From NCBI GenBank assembly GCA_030532405.1, contig JAUNLF010000004.1, forward strand, positions 171,827 through 235,826: a DNA stretch of 64,000 nt, given 5' to 3'. Every line of letters begins with the position of its first letter. Position 1 is the stretch's first letter. The notes under the pieces are model-generated. The model saw nothing but the letters and a program-made list of their open reading frames with translations. It was not told the origin of the DNA and did not search any database. Shown here piece after piece: positions 41,512 to 50,585 of this stretch. The position numbers were made by a program, and so were the translations under genes. The stretch is from Actinomycetaceae bacterium. GTDB taxonomy: Bacteria; Actinomycetota; Actinomycetes; Actinomycetales; Actinomycetaceae.

Positions 41512-43989
41512 TCACTTTGGGGGCGGGCAGTGGGTGACCAGTAGCTTGAGTAGTTTCAGTGCGCCGGACTTGGACAGAGGCTCGTTGCGGTTACCGCATT
41601 TAGGTGACTGAATGCAGGAGGGGCAGCCGCCCTCGCACGGGCAATCCTCGATGACTTTCAAGGTGGCCTGCACCCAGTTAGCAGCGTGATTCCAAGCGTG
41701 TTCAGCAAAGCCAGCACCGCCGGGATACGCGTCGTGAACAAAAACAGTCGGCTTCATAGTCTGCCCGTGATCCGCGGTGGAAAGCCCACCCAAATCCCAC
41801 CGGTCACACGATGCAAGTAGCGGCAAAATCCCGATCGAAGCGTGCTCCGCCGCGTGCAACGCGCCCGGCAAATCAGCGGCCGGAACGCCGAGCCGATTCG
41901 CAGTAGCCTCATCGATCTGCCACCAAACACTCATCGTCGGTAGCTTCTCGATAGGCATATCCAACTTCGTGTTCGACACGAACTGCATGCCCGGCAGTCG
42001 CAGAGTGTCAAAGTCCGTAACCTGCGACTCGACCTCGACCTCCCCAAAACTCCAACGAACAACCCCGTCGTCAGAAGTCCACGTATCCACCTCGTTTAAA
42101 ATCTGCACGGAAGACTGCACAGTCGGCCGCGTCCGCAGGTCCGTCACAACAGGGCGTACGAGGGCGACGCGAGCTCCGCCCGTCCCAATCCGAGTTACAA
42201 CCCCGCCGGCAATGCGCGGATCCTGCGTCAACTCCGTCACCTGGAACGTGCGGCCCTGATGCACGTAAATCGCACCCGGATGCACCTGCGCGTTCGCCTG
42301 ATCCGACGCGACCGTGCCAATCACCGTGCCCGTAGACTCCTCAACCACCTGCACGTCACCCGAAGACCCGCGCAAACTCGTCAAATCCTGGGCCCGCATC
42401 GGCAGGGCAACATTCCAATACCAACCGCTAGAACGCTTCCGCAAATACCCCTCTTCGGCCAGCGCATCAAACAGCGCGGTCGACTCCAAGCCAAATAGAG
42501 AAACGTCCTGCTCGGTCAAAGCCTTCTCCGCCGCGGCCGCACACAAGTGAGGCATGATCACATACGGATTCGCCGGATCAAAAGTGGTGGCCTCCACCTC
42601 TCCCAACAGGTAGTCCGGGTTGTGCACCAAGTAAGAATCCAACGGATTATCCGACGCGATCAGCACCGACACGCCTTCCGCGCCAGCCCGGCCCGCCCTC
42701 CCAACTTGCTGCCAAAGCGACGCGCGCGTTCCCGGCCACCCCGCCGTAATCGTCGCGTCCAACCCAGACACGTCAACACCCAGCTCCAGAGCATTCGTGG
42801 TTGCAAGCGCGCGAATAGTGCCGGTACGCAAAGACGTCTCCAAGGCGCGGCGTTCCTCCGGCAAATAGCCCCCGCGATACGCCGCCACCGCCGACATCAG
42901 CTGCGGGGCGCGCATCGAAAGTAAATCCCGCGCGTGCGCCGCCACCGATTCCGACGACGCGCGCGAACGCACAAAAGCAAGCAGGCGCGCGCCACGCTCC
43001 ACCATCTCAGCAACCAAAGTGGCCGCCTCCGAAGTCGCCGCCCGCCGTTGCATTTGCGCCAGCAACACGCGGGTCTCCTCGCCCTCAGCCTCAATCGCCG
43101 CTAAAAACTCCTCGATAGGCACTTCCGCGGGAGCCATGAAAGCCGGCTGCCACAGCACCAACTCTTTCGCACCCGCGGGCGAAGCGTCCTCCGTAATCGA
43201 AACGACGTCCACATCCTGCACGCCAATCAACCTGGCCGCCGACTTTTCCGGCTCAGAAATCGTCGCCGACAACATGATCACCGTCGGATCCGCGCCAAGG
43301 GACCTAGCGATTCGCAGCAGTCTTCGAAGTACGAGGGCGATGTGGGCACCGGTGACCCCGCGCCAGTAATGCATCTCGTCGATAACTATGTAGCGAAGCC
43401 CCGACAAGACGCGGCTCCAACGCTCGTGGCCCGGCAACATCACGTGATGCAAGTAGTCCGGGTTGGTCAAAATAATGTCGGCGTAGCCGCGCGCCCAATC
43501 CTTAGCCTCGCGCGCAGTGTCCCCGTCAGCCGTGCCGAGCCGCGCGGACAGGGGCTCCGCCCCAGCATTAATCAGTTGCTGGAGCCCATACATTTGGTCA
43601 GCGGCAAGCGCCTTCGTGGGCGCAAGATACAGGGCTGTGGGGCGGCGGCGAATCTCGGACAGGCGAGTTCCCGTATCGTCCTCAATCGCGGAAAGAATAG
43701 GAAGCCAAGCAGCCAGCGATTTTCCCGAACCCGTGCCGGTGGAAATCACGGTGTGCCACCCGTCGCGGGCCGCGCTGGCCGCCTCAACCTGGTGCGTCCA
43801 AGGCCGCTCAATCCCGGTTGCCCGGTAGTGCTCCACCACGCGGGAGTTCACCCAATCGGGCCAGTCGGCAAGCTTCTCTTCTCGACCGGGCACGTGCACA
43901 GTCGTCACCAGGCGATCACTGGAACCAGCAATGCTACGCAGTATTTGCAGCAGCCGACTCGCCATAGATTCCGATTTCGCAACCGCCAT
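41512..43989 (-). CDS. MrfA-type superfamily 2 DEAD/DEAH helicase (DUF1998)
   Basis: The 825-residue helicase has ISTGTGSGKSLAAWLPIL (Walker A), APTKALAAD, IVIDEMHYWRG (DExH), MLSATISEP (SAT), then LATTNALELGVDVSGLDATI and WQQVGRAGRAG (motif VI). The C terminus holds the four-cysteine cluster DCPCEGGCPSCIQSPKCGN of DUF1998. Bacillus MrfA with its partner repairs mitomycin cross-links, and the actinobacterial orthologue (Rv3649) lies at this same end of the Tad locus. The ATG at 43987-43989 follows GGAGGTGCGAA. It converges with the pilus operon. Confidence 0.92.
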   Translation of the reverse strand: MAVAKSESMASRLLQILRSIAGSSDRLVTTVHVPGREEKLADWPDWVNSRVVEHYRATGIERPWTHQVEAASAARDGWHTVISTGTGSGKSLAAWLPILSAIEDDTGTRLSEIRRRPTALYLAPTKALAADQMYGLQQLINAGAEPLSARLGTADGDTAREAKDWARGYADIILTNPDYLHHVMLPGHERWSRVLSGLRYIVIDEMHYWRGVTGAHIALVLRRLLRIARSLGADPTVIMLSATISEPEKSAARLIGVQDVDVVSITEDASPAGAKELVLWQPAFMAPAEVPIEEFLAAIEAEGEETRVLLAQMQRRAATSEAATLVAEMVERGARLLAFVRSRASSESVAAHARDLLSMRAPQLMSAVAAYRGGYLPEERRALETSLRTGTIRALATTNALELGVDVSGLDATITAGWPGTRASLWQQVGRAGRAGAEGVSVLIASDNPLDSYLVHNPDYLLGEVEATTFDPANPYVIMPHLCAAAAEKALTEQDVSLFGLESTALFDALAEEGYLRKRSSGWYWNVALPMRAQDLTSLRGSSGDVQVVEESTGTVIGTVASDQANAQVHPGAIYVHQGRTFQVTELTQDPRIAGGVVTRIGTGGARVALVRPVVTDLRTRPTVQSSVQILNEVDTWTSDDGVVRWSFGEVEVESQVTDFDTLRLPGMQFVSNTKLDMPIEKLPTMSVWWQIDEATANRLGVPAADLPGALHAAEHASIGILPLLASCDRWDLGGLSTADHGQTMKPTVFVHDAYPGGAGFAEHAWNHAANWVQATLKVIEDCPCEGGCPSCIQSPKCGNRNEPLSKSGALKLLKLLVTHCPPPK

Positions 43990-44053
43990 TTCGCACCTCC
44001 ACCTACAAGAATAGGACGAGGCTGCGACAATCAACCGAAACTAAGCCAAATCA

Positions 44054-44145
44054 CCAGCGGCCCCTGGCCGTACACGCGCCGGCTCGCAACACGCCGGCTT
44101 CCAGCGGCCCCCTGGCCGTACACGCTGGCTCGCAACACGCGGCTC
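44054..44145. repeat. Tandem duplication upstream of the helicase gene
   Basis: CCAGCGGCCCC(C)TGGCCGTACACGC followed by GGCTCGCAACACGC occurs twice in tandem (44054-44100 and 44101-44145, about 46 bp each, small indels). A third stub (CCAGCGCGCG) precedes the YbjN gene stop. The repeat occupies the helicase promoter region. Confidence 0.85.
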
Positions 44146-44157
44146 CCAGCGCGCGCT

Positions 44158-44667
44158 TTAATCCTCGCCCGGCTCGCCGGCGCCTCCAGCGGCACCCGGC
44201 ATCCGCATCTTCACGGTCTCCGCGACGCTTTGCATAAAGTTCATCGCGTCCATACCGGCGGCAACGCCAGCAGAAATATTGTCCACCAACTGCGTGTCAC
44301 TAAGCCCGCCCTCGACGCCGCAAATAAAGTCCGCGACAACTTGAATGAAACCTTCTTGGACGAGGGCGTAAATCGTGGGGAAGTAGCGCTCGCGGTTCCA
44401 CTGGTCCGACGCGGTGAACATCGACGACATTGCAGGCACCGACATTTTTAGTTCAGAGCGCCACACGATGCGGATCGACAGGAACTTACCGCCCGACGTG
44501 AACGTGAATAGGAACGGGAAGCCTGAAAAGTCAGCGACGCCGACCTGGCCTTCCTCGATCATCTCCAGTTTCGTGCCCATCGACTCGATTGCCTGGCCGA
44601 TGCGTTCAAACGACACCGGCGTGGGCACGGTGGGGGAATCTGGCACGGTGTAAAGGTGGCTAGTCAT
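44158..44667 (-). CDS. YbjN-domain protein (second of a pair)
   Basis: The 169-residue protein starts at ATG 44665-44667, which overlaps the upstream stop (TAATG). GVADFSGFPFLFTFTSGGKFLSIRI is the YbjN-type beta core, and the C terminus is Gly/Ala/Pro-rich. YbjN proteins are chaperone-like T3SS-chaperone-fold proteins of uncertain role. The two adjacent YbjN genes probably make a heteromeric pair. The longer frame upstream has no support. Confidence 0.78.
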   Translation of the reverse strand: MTSHLYTVPDSPTVPTPVSFERIGQAIESMGTKLEMIEEGQVGVADFSGFPFLFTFTSGGKFLSIRIVWRSELKMSVPAMSSMFTASDQWNRERYFPTIYALVQEGFIQVVADFICGVEGGLSDTQLVDNISAGVAAGMDAMNFMQSVAETVKMRMPGAAGGAGEPGED

Positions 44668-45131
44668 TAGGCTTCCTCCCAATCCACCAACTGCGGCAAA
44701 GCTTTCGCGACGTCCTGGAAGTATCCGATGATCATTGTCAAAGCGACTTCGTAAAAGTGGGTAAGCTGATCGCTCGTCGCGCCCTGTGAAATAACCATGT
44801 TTGCTTCTGCGCCGAGGCCGAATCGGCGGCCGTCCGACAGGGGCAACAGGTACGCCTTCGGGCCGGAGCGCTGGACGTTGCACATGTGGACCTGCTGGGC
44901 GAGAGCGCCGAAGTCCTCATCATTGTTTGTCGTGCCGCGCCACTGGCCGCGAATCTGCAGGATCGACGGGTTTTGGAAGCCGACGAAAATAACAGCAGAC
45001 TGCAGGGGGAACATGTATTCGTGTTCGCCGTGCTCGTGGAACTCGAAACCAGCTTCAGACTTGTCGAGTTCACAAAGGAACCGACGCACCCGTTCTTTGG
45101 TCACCGGGCTTGGTTCTTCAAACTCAGTCAC
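44667..45131 (-). CDS. YbjN-domain protein (first of a pair)
   Basis: The 154-residue protein starts with GTG after AAGGAGTCAGC. Its core FHEHGEHEYMFPLQSAVIFVGFQNPSILQIRGQW resembles the YbjN/T3SS-chaperone fold. It ends coupled to the next YbjN-like gene. No direct functional motif is seen. Confidence 0.78.
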   Translation of the reverse strand: MTEFEEPSPVTKERVRRFLCELDKSEAGFEFHEHGEHEYMFPLQSAVIFVGFQNPSILQIRGQWRGTTNNDEDFGALAQQVHMCNVQRSGPKAYLLPLSDGRRFGLGAEANMVISQGATSDQLTHFYEVALTMIIGYFQDVAKALPQLVDWEEA

Positions 45132-45278
45132 GCTGACTCCTTGTTACTCAATGCTTACCAAAAGTTTTACTAACGACACTAGGTTAGGTGAGCTCTATCC
45201 AAGTCGCGCGTCGAGACTGCGCGTCGGATAGGTCGATGAGATGATAAACAACTGCATGGAAGGAAGGAGGAGAGCCTG

Positions 45279-46169
45279 TTGAGTACACCCGCTCACGAGC
45301 CCTTACTCACAGCTAATTGGCGCCGCACCACGCGCGTTTTCCTTACCTTTTTTGCGCTCCTGTTGTTTTTGGTGGTCGCGATTGCGGGCTTGTTTACGCA
45401 GCCGGGTCAGGCTGCGGACCAGCTGGTCTTGGATGTGGCGATGCGCGGCCGGTCGTCGGTTGGGTGGTTGACGCACGCGCTGACCAGGTCGGTCACGCTG
45501 ATGACGGTTGCGGCGTCTGCGATTTTGACGATGCTGATTGCCGCTATACGAGGGCGATTCGCGCTCGCCGCCCGCGCCGGTGTCATGGTGGTGGGTGCGA
45601 ACTTGATGACGCAGGCTTTGAAGGAGTTCTTGATCCGCCGCCCCTACTTGGGGATCGGTTTTGACCTGCCGAACTCGTTCCCGTCCGGTCATGCCACGGT
45701 CCTGCTTTCCTTGGCCCTCGCGTTGGTGGTTGTGGTTCCGCGCGGCGCGCGCACAATTGTTGCCGCAATCGCGTCGGTCGCGGTTGGTGCCGCGATCGTG
45801 GTGATCATAATGTCGGGCTGGCATCGCCCTTCGGATGTGATTGGCGCGATCCTCGTGTCGTTCATGTGGGCAATGGCGCTGGCTCCGCAGGAGGACCCGT
45901 CGCCCGCGCGCGACCCGCTCAACACCGGCTCAATAGTTGCTTCAGTCGTGACGATCATCGGCCTGGTAGTTGCGGGAATTCTCGGTTGGGATCGCCTTCA
46001 AATCATGATTAACGAGGTCGGCCAGGGCGCCCCCACAGAAACTGTTATGGCGAATCATGCCGCACTTTCGGTGGCTTTCACCTCCGGAGTCTGCCTGGGC
46101 CTCGTCGCCCTCACGATGCTTTCAATCCACCTTGTGGTGTACCTGCAAACCGGCCGCAACCGAGGCTAA
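45279..46169 (+). CDS. PAP2-family membrane phosphatase
   Basis: The 296-residue protein has five or six membrane helices and the PAP2 motifs KEFLIRRPYL (KxxxxxxRP), SFPSGHATVLLS (PSGH) and SGWHRPSDVIGAI (SRxxxxxHxxxD-like, here with His-Arg-Pro-Ser-Asp). It removes phosphate from lipid diphosphates such as undecaprenyl diphosphate or phosphatidic acid. The TTG start is preceded by AAGGAAGGAGG, a very strong ribosome site that decides it. Confidence 0.9.
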   Translation: MSTPAHEPLLTANWRRTTRVFLTFFALLLFLVVAIAGLFTQPGQAADQLVLDVAMRGRSSVGWLTHALTRSVTLMTVAASAILTMLIAAIRGRFALAARAGVMVVGANLMTQALKEFLIRRPYLGIGFDLPNSFPSGHATVLLSLALALVVVVPRGARTIVAAIASVAVGAAIVVIIMSGWHRPSDVIGAILVSFMWAMALAPQEDPSPARDPLNTGSIVASVVTIIGLVVAGILGWDRLQIMINEVGQGAPTETVMANHAALSVAFTSGVCLGLVALTMLSIHLVVYLQTGRNRG

Positions 46170-46198
46170 GAAGCGCAAGAGGGCCGGGAGGCCGTTTG

Positions 46199-46223
46199 CG
46201 GAGGGTAAGGGATTCGAACCCTT
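46199..46223 (-). pseudogene. tRNA-Ser 3'-end fragment (T arm plus acceptor strand)
   Basis: On the minus strand AAGGG-TTCGAAT-CCCTT-ACCCTCC-G is a complete T stem-loop plus 3' acceptor strand and discriminator of a serine tRNA. No D arm, anticodon arm or 5' acceptor strand follows upstream. The first 14 bases recur at 58622. It is a typical trace of integration into a tRNA 3' end. Confidence 0.7.
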
Positions 46224-46277
46224 CGCACCCGCACGCACCCGCACCGCGGGCCCGCGCAGGCACACCCGGGCATGAAA

Positions 46278-46305
46278 GAGGGCCGCGACAAGAATCGCGG
46301 CCCTC
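46278..46305. terminator. Hairpin between PAP2 and aldo/keto reductase genes
   Basis: GAGGGCCGCGA-CAAGAA-TCGCGGCCCTC is a perfect 11-bp stem between the convergent genes ending at 46169 and 46328. It has no T tract but is well placed to serve both. Confidence 0.75.
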
Positions 46306-46327
46306 CGCCCTCAATCCCCGTTACGGG

Positions 46328-47410
46328 CTAGTTGTTTTTCTTGGTGGAGGCGGTTGCGGCTCCCCAAATATTGATGCCGGCTTCGACGGCGTACTGGTCG
46401 ATGAGTTTGATTTCGTCCTCGGAGAACTCAAGGTTTTGGATCGCACCCAGGTTGTCTTCCAACTGCTTAACCGAAGACGCGCCGATCAGCGCGGAGTCAA
46501 CGCGGTGGCCGTTTTGCTCGCGCAGCACCCACGAGATCGCCATCTGCGCCATCGTCTGGCCGCGGTCCTTCGCGATTTCGCTGAGTTTGCGCACGTGCCC
46601 CAGGTTTTCCTCCGACAGCATGTCCTTCGACAGCGACTTGTTCGAAGCGGCACGCGAACCTTCTGGGATCCCGTTCATGTACCTGTCGGTCAGCAAGCCC
46701 TGCGCGAGCGGCGAGAACACGATCATTCCCATCCCGTTATCCGCGCAAGCTTGAATGAGGTTCGGCTCGCCCTCTTCAATCCAACGATTCAACATGGAAT
46801 ACGATGGCTGGTGGATCGACAGCGGCGTGCCCAAGTCGCGCATGATTGCCTGCGCCTTCGCGGTGTCCTCCGCGGAATACGACGAAATACCCACGTACAG
46901 GGCCTTGCCGGACTTCACCGCGTGGTGCAGGGCCATCATGGTTTCTTCCAGGTCCGTGTCCGCGTCGGGGCGGTGCGAGTAGAAGATGTCCACGTAGTCC
47001 AGGCCCATGCGCTCCAAAGACTGGTCGAGCGACGCCAGCAAATACTTGCGCGCCCCGCCAAACCCGTACGGGCCGGGCCACATGTCCCACCCCGCCTTGG
47101 AGGAGATGATCAGTTCATCGCGGAACGGCATTAGGTCTTCGTGCAGGATGCGTCCAAAGTTACGCTCCGCACTGCCGTACGGCGGCCCGTAATTATTTGC
47201 GAGGTCGAAGTGGTTCACACCCAGGTCAAATGCGCGGCGGATAATGTCACGCTGCGTTTGCAACGGCTTATCGTCGCCAAAGTTGTGCCACAGGCCCAGC
47301 GACACGGCTGGCAACTGCAGGCCCGTCTTTGCTAGGCGCCGGTAAACCATCTTGTCGTAGCGGTCCTCGGCCGGCTTGTACAAATCCATTCCATAGGAGC
47401 GAATCTCCAT
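46328..47410 (-). CDS. Aldo/keto reductase (L-glyceraldehyde 3-phosphate reductase type)
   Basis: The 360-residue AKR has the tetrad residues Asp (HFDLANNYGPP), Tyr in NNYG, Lys (IISSKAGWDMWPGPYG) and His (IFYSHRPDADT). The GWDMWPGPYGFGGARKYL stretch is the YghZ/Gpr hallmark. NADPH-binding SALIGASSVKQLEDNLGA follows near the C terminus. The YghZ group detoxifies methylglyoxal and reduces L-glyceraldehyde 3-phosphate. It is divergent from nrdD with a 417-bp gap. The first Met is used, and a Met at residue 8 is possible. Confidence 0.92.
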   Translation of the reverse strand: MEIRSYGMDLYKPAEDRYDKMVYRRLAKTGLQLPAVSLGLWHNFGDDKPLQTQRDIIRRAFDLGVNHFDLANNYGPPYGSAERNFGRILHEDLMPFRDELIISSKAGWDMWPGPYGFGGARKYLLASLDQSLERMGLDYVDIFYSHRPDADTDLEETMMALHHAVKSGKALYVGISSYSAEDTAKAQAIMRDLGTPLSIHQPSYSMLNRWIEEGEPNLIQACADNGMGMIVFSPLAQGLLTDRYMNGIPEGSRAASNKSLSKDMLSEENLGHVRKLSEIAKDRGQTMAQMAISWVLREQNGHRVDSALIGASSVKQLEDNLGAIQNLEFSEDEIKLIDQYAVEAGINIWGAATASTKKNN

Positions 47411-47685
47411 GGCGTCCTCTCTGTCGCGATACGCGGCGCGCAGTGAATCCCCGCGCCGATGCGGGTGCGCAAACTCATTCGTTCGCGCGGCTCTCAGGCC
47501 AATTTTCCCTTAACCACGCCCGCCGCGCACCTCGCGCAAACTGTTCGTTTCTTGTGGTCAGCACCACCATTGTAGTCCGCTATACCACGACATTTTGAAA
47601 GCATCGGCAGACACGCCCTCAAAAATAAAGAAGAAAATTTGAACTGGGTATTAAGTCCCGCGAAACGCTGAACGTATATGAATTG

Positions 47686-47733
47686 ACCCTGTATTTAGTA
47701 GTTGCAATAGTGTAATTCCACAACATGTAGTGG
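47686..47733 (+). promoter_or_regulatory. Paired NrdR-box-like palindromes upstream of nrdDG
   Basis: CCACAACATGTAGTGG (47718-47733) and ACCCTGTATTTAGTAG (47686-47701) fit the NrdR box acaCwAtATaTwGtgt well and moderately. They are 32 bases apart start to start, the three-turn spacing of known NrdR site pairs. They end about 95 bases before the nrdD ATG. The rest of the 417-bp gap holds nothing else I can name. Confidence 0.7.
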
Positions 47734-47827
47734 TTTCGTCCTAAAGTAGCTATCGGCGCTAAAAATCTCCGACTACAAAAACGTGCCAAGCAAACGTCAA
47801 TAAACACTAAACCCCACAGGAGTTTCA

Positions 47828-49705
47828 ATGAATCAGTCTGCCCCAGATTCAAAGCGCGAATATTACGTTGACGCCATCTCGACAATCGAGGAATACCTCG
47901 ACCAGTCCGACTGGCGCGTAAACGCAAACGCCAACCAGGATTACTCGGTCGGCGGCCTCATCTTGAACACAGCCGGAAAGATGGTCGCCAACTACTGGCT
48001 AACAAGCGTTTTTTCGCCCGAGGCCGGACAGGCACACCGCGAAGGTGACATCCACATCCACGACCTCGACATGCTTTCGGGATACTGCGCGGGCTGGTCG
48101 CTAAAGCAACTACTCCAAGAGGGCTTCAACGGCGTCCCCGGCGCAATCGCATCCGCACCGCCGAAACACTTCTCGTCCGCGTGCGGCCAGATCGTCAACT
48201 TCCTTGGCACGCTGCAAAACGAGTGGGCGGGCGCGCAAGCATTCTCCAGTTTCGACACGTACATGGCGCCCTTCATCCGCCTAGACAACATGGAGTACGA
48301 GGACGTCCTGCAGAACATGCAGGAGCTGATCTACAACCTGAACGTGCCTTCGCGGTGGGGTTCGCAGTGCCCGTTCACGAACTTGACGTTTGACTGGACT
48401 TGCCCAGAAGACCTGCGCGACGAATACCCGCTGATCGGCGACGAGGTTTGCGACTTCACGTACGGTGAACTTCAGGCCGAGATGGACATGATCAACCGCG
48501 CGTTCATGGAGGTCATGACCGAAGGTGATGCTGACGGCCGCGTCTTCACCTTCCCGATCCCGACGTACAACATCACGCCCGACTTTGATTGGGACACCGA
48601 AAACGTTGACCGCCTATTCGAAATGACCGCTAAATACGGCCTCCCTTACTTCCAGAACTTCCTGAACTCGGACCTGGATCCGGGCATGATCCGCTCGATG
48701 TGCTGCCGCCTGCAGCTAGACCTGCGCGAGCTTTTGAAGCGCGGCAACGGCCTCTTCGGATCCGCCGAACAGACCGGATCCATCGGTGTTGTCACGGTCA
48801 ATATGGCACGCCTGGGTTACTTGTATGCGTCCGATGAGGACGGGCTGATGGCTCGTTTGGATGAGCTGATTGACATTGCTTCGGACACTTTGGAAAAGCG
48901 CCGCAAGGTCGTGCAGTACTACATGGACAACGGGCTGTTCCCCTACACGAAGCGTTACCTGGGAACCCTGGAGAACCACTTCACCACCATCGGTGTGAAC
49001 GGCATGAACGAGATGGTTCGAAACTTCACCATCGACGAGCACGACATTACCGACGAGTTCGGCCACAGCATGTCCGTGCGCATCCTGGACCACATCAACG
49101 AACGCATGGTGGAACTGCAGGAAGCCACCGGCAACCTGTACAACCTGGAGGCCACGCCCGCCGAGGGTACGACCTACCGGTTCGCCCGCGAAGACCAAAA
49201 GCGTTTCCCGACCATCATCCAGGCGGGAACGCCGGACGCGCCCTACTACACGAACTCCTCCCAGATTCCGGTGGGCTACACGGAAGACCCGTTCGAGGCC
49301 CTGGAAATGCAGGAAGAACTGCAGGGCAAGTACACCGGCGGCACCGTGCTGCACCTGTACATGGGGGAGCGCGTATCGTCCGCGGAGGCCTGCAAGCAGT
49401 TGGTTCACAGGTCTTTGAAGGCATTTAAGCTCCCGTACATTACGATCACGCCGACCTTCTCGATCTGTCCGACCCACGGCTACCTGGTTGGCGAACACTT
49501 CGAATGCCCCAAGTGCGCGGAGCGTGGCCGGGCGCAAGAGTGCGAGGTGTGGACGCGCGTGATGGGCTACTTCCGCCCCGTCAAGTCGTTTAACCGCGGC
49601 AAGCAGTCCGAATACGCCGAGCGCACCATGTTCACCGAGGCGGCCGCCGCGGATCACGGTCCACTAGTGTCGCGCGCGCTTGGAAAAGTAGAGGCGAACG
49701 CGTAA
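47828..49705 (+). CDS. nrdD: Anaerobic ribonucleoside-triphosphate reductase, without ATP-cone
   Basis: The 625-residue class III reductase makes deoxyribonucleotides without oxygen. DIHIHDLDMLSGYCAGW and SSACGQIVNFLGTLQNEWAGAQAFSSFDTY are family core motifs. The zinc site reads CPTHGYLVGEHFECPKCAERG, and the glycyl radical is Gly591 in FNRGKQSEYAER. The N terminus starts at the catalytic core (YYVDAISTIEEYLDQSDWRV), so the roughly 90-residue ATP-cone of E. coli NrdD (about 712 residues) is missing and dATP activity control through it is not expected. It is translated immediately before nrdG (zero gap). Paired NrdR boxes lie upstream. Confidence 0.95.
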   Translation: MNQSAPDSKREYYVDAISTIEEYLDQSDWRVNANANQDYSVGGLILNTAGKMVANYWLTSVFSPEAGQAHREGDIHIHDLDMLSGYCAGWSLKQLLQEGFNGVPGAIASAPPKHFSSACGQIVNFLGTLQNEWAGAQAFSSFDTYMAPFIRLDNMEYEDVLQNMQELIYNLNVPSRWGSQCPFTNLTFDWTCPEDLRDEYPLIGDEVCDFTYGELQAEMDMINRAFMEVMTEGDADGRVFTFPIPTYNITPDFDWDTENVDRLFEMTAKYGLPYFQNFLNSDLDPGMIRSMCCRLQLDLRELLKRGNGLFGSAEQTGSIGVVTVNMARLGYLYASDEDGLMARLDELIDIASDTLEKRRKVVQYYMDNGLFPYTKRYLGTLENHFTTIGVNGMNEMVRNFTIDEHDITDEFGHSMSVRILDHINERMVELQEATGNLYNLEATPAEGTTYRFAREDQKRFPTIIQAGTPDAPYYTNSSQIPVGYTEDPFEALEMQEELQGKYTGGTVLHLYMGERVSSAEACKQLVHRSLKAFKLPYITITPTFSICPTHGYLVGEHFECPKCAERGRAQECEVWTRVMGYFRPVKSFNRGKQSEYAERTMFTEAAAADHGPLVSRALGKVEANA

Positions 49706-50431
49706 GTGCAAACCACAACTACTTTGCAGCTCGCGGGCATCCAGCCGATGTCGTCGGTGGACTGGCCGGGAAAACTGGTCGCCACCGTGTTCGCGCAAGG
49801 ATGCCCGTGGGCGTGCGGGTACTGCCACAACCACGCGATCATCGACTGCCTAACCCCCGGTGAAGTTCCGTGGGAAGACGTCATGGCTCTCATGAAGCGC
49901 CGCCGGGGCCTGCTGGACGGAATTGTGTTTTCCGGAGGTGAAGCGACCCGCCAGCACGCCCTCCTAGACGCCGCAAAAGAAGTCAAAGACTTAGGATTCG
50001 AAGTTGGCCTGCACACCGCGGGCCCGTATCCGAGGGCGCTTTCGCAACTGCTCGACTCCGGCGTGGTTGACTGGGTGGGCATGGACGTGAAGGCGACGGA
50101 GCGGAACTATTCGCAGATCACGGGGCGGGCGAACTCGGGGCAAAAAGCGTGGGAGTCGCTGCGGATTCTGCTGGATTACGCGGTTTCGCACCCCGATTTT
50201 GACTACGAAATCCGCCTTACCGTTTTCCCCAATTCGCCCGGCGACGAGTTGGAGGTCGCGCGTGCCTGCAAGGCCGCCGGCGTGCGCACGTTCGCGTTGC
50301 AACAGGCCCGCCAGGAGGGCGCTCCCGAAGGGTTTGAAGCCCAAGCGGTCGGCTGGAACGACCAGTTCGACGCCCTCGTGTCCGACGTTGAAGCGCTCGG
50401 ATTTGAAGAGCTGATTGTCCGCCGCGCGTAG
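49706..50431 (+). CDS. nrdG: Anaerobic ribonucleotide reductase activating protein (radical SAM)
   Basis: The 241-residue radical SAM protein generates the NrdD glycyl radical. QGCPWACGYCHNH carries the CxxxCxxC cluster, followed by GIVFSGGEATRQHAL (GGE motif) and LHTAGPYPRAL. GTG start directly after the nrdD stop. It ends at a strong terminator, so nrdDG is a two-gene operon. Confidence 0.95.
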   Translation: MQTTTTLQLAGIQPMSSVDWPGKLVATVFAQGCPWACGYCHNHAIIDCLTPGEVPWEDVMALMKRRRGLLDGIVFSGGEATRQHALLDAAKEVKDLGFEVGLHTAGPYPRALSQLLDSGVVDWVGMDVKATERNYSQITGRANSGQKAWESLRILLDYAVSHPDFDYEIRLTVFPNSPGDELEVARACKAAGVRTFALQQARQEGAPEGFEAQAVGWNDQFDALVSDVEALGFEELIVRRA

Positions 50432-50443
50432 GTAAAATCAGTG

Positions 50444-50481
50444 CGCCCCGGTTTTTCGCAGTGCGAAAGCCGGGGCGTTTT
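50444..50481 (+). terminator. Rho-independent terminator of nrdDG
   Basis: CGCCCCGG-T-TTTTCGCA, GT, TGCGAAAG-CCGGGGCG then TTTTC forms a long stem with a T tract 13 bases past the nrdG stop. Confidence 0.92.
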
Positions 50482-50585
50482 CAATCTGGTTTTATGCGGA
50501 AATTTAGGTAAAACAGCGTGTAACGACGCGTCAACAGTGGGATACTACCTCTTGACTACTCTCATCAGCGGTGAAAAGGAACATC

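Noticed and set aside
43342-44451. Long open frame (369 codons) opposite the helicase gene
   Set aside because: It is antisense to a well-supported DEAD/DEAH helicase with all motifs. High G+C leaves long frames on the other strand.
46199-46260. A complete tRNA-Ser gene
   Set aside because: Only T arm and 3' acceptor strand are present. No D or anticodon arm can be folded upstream.
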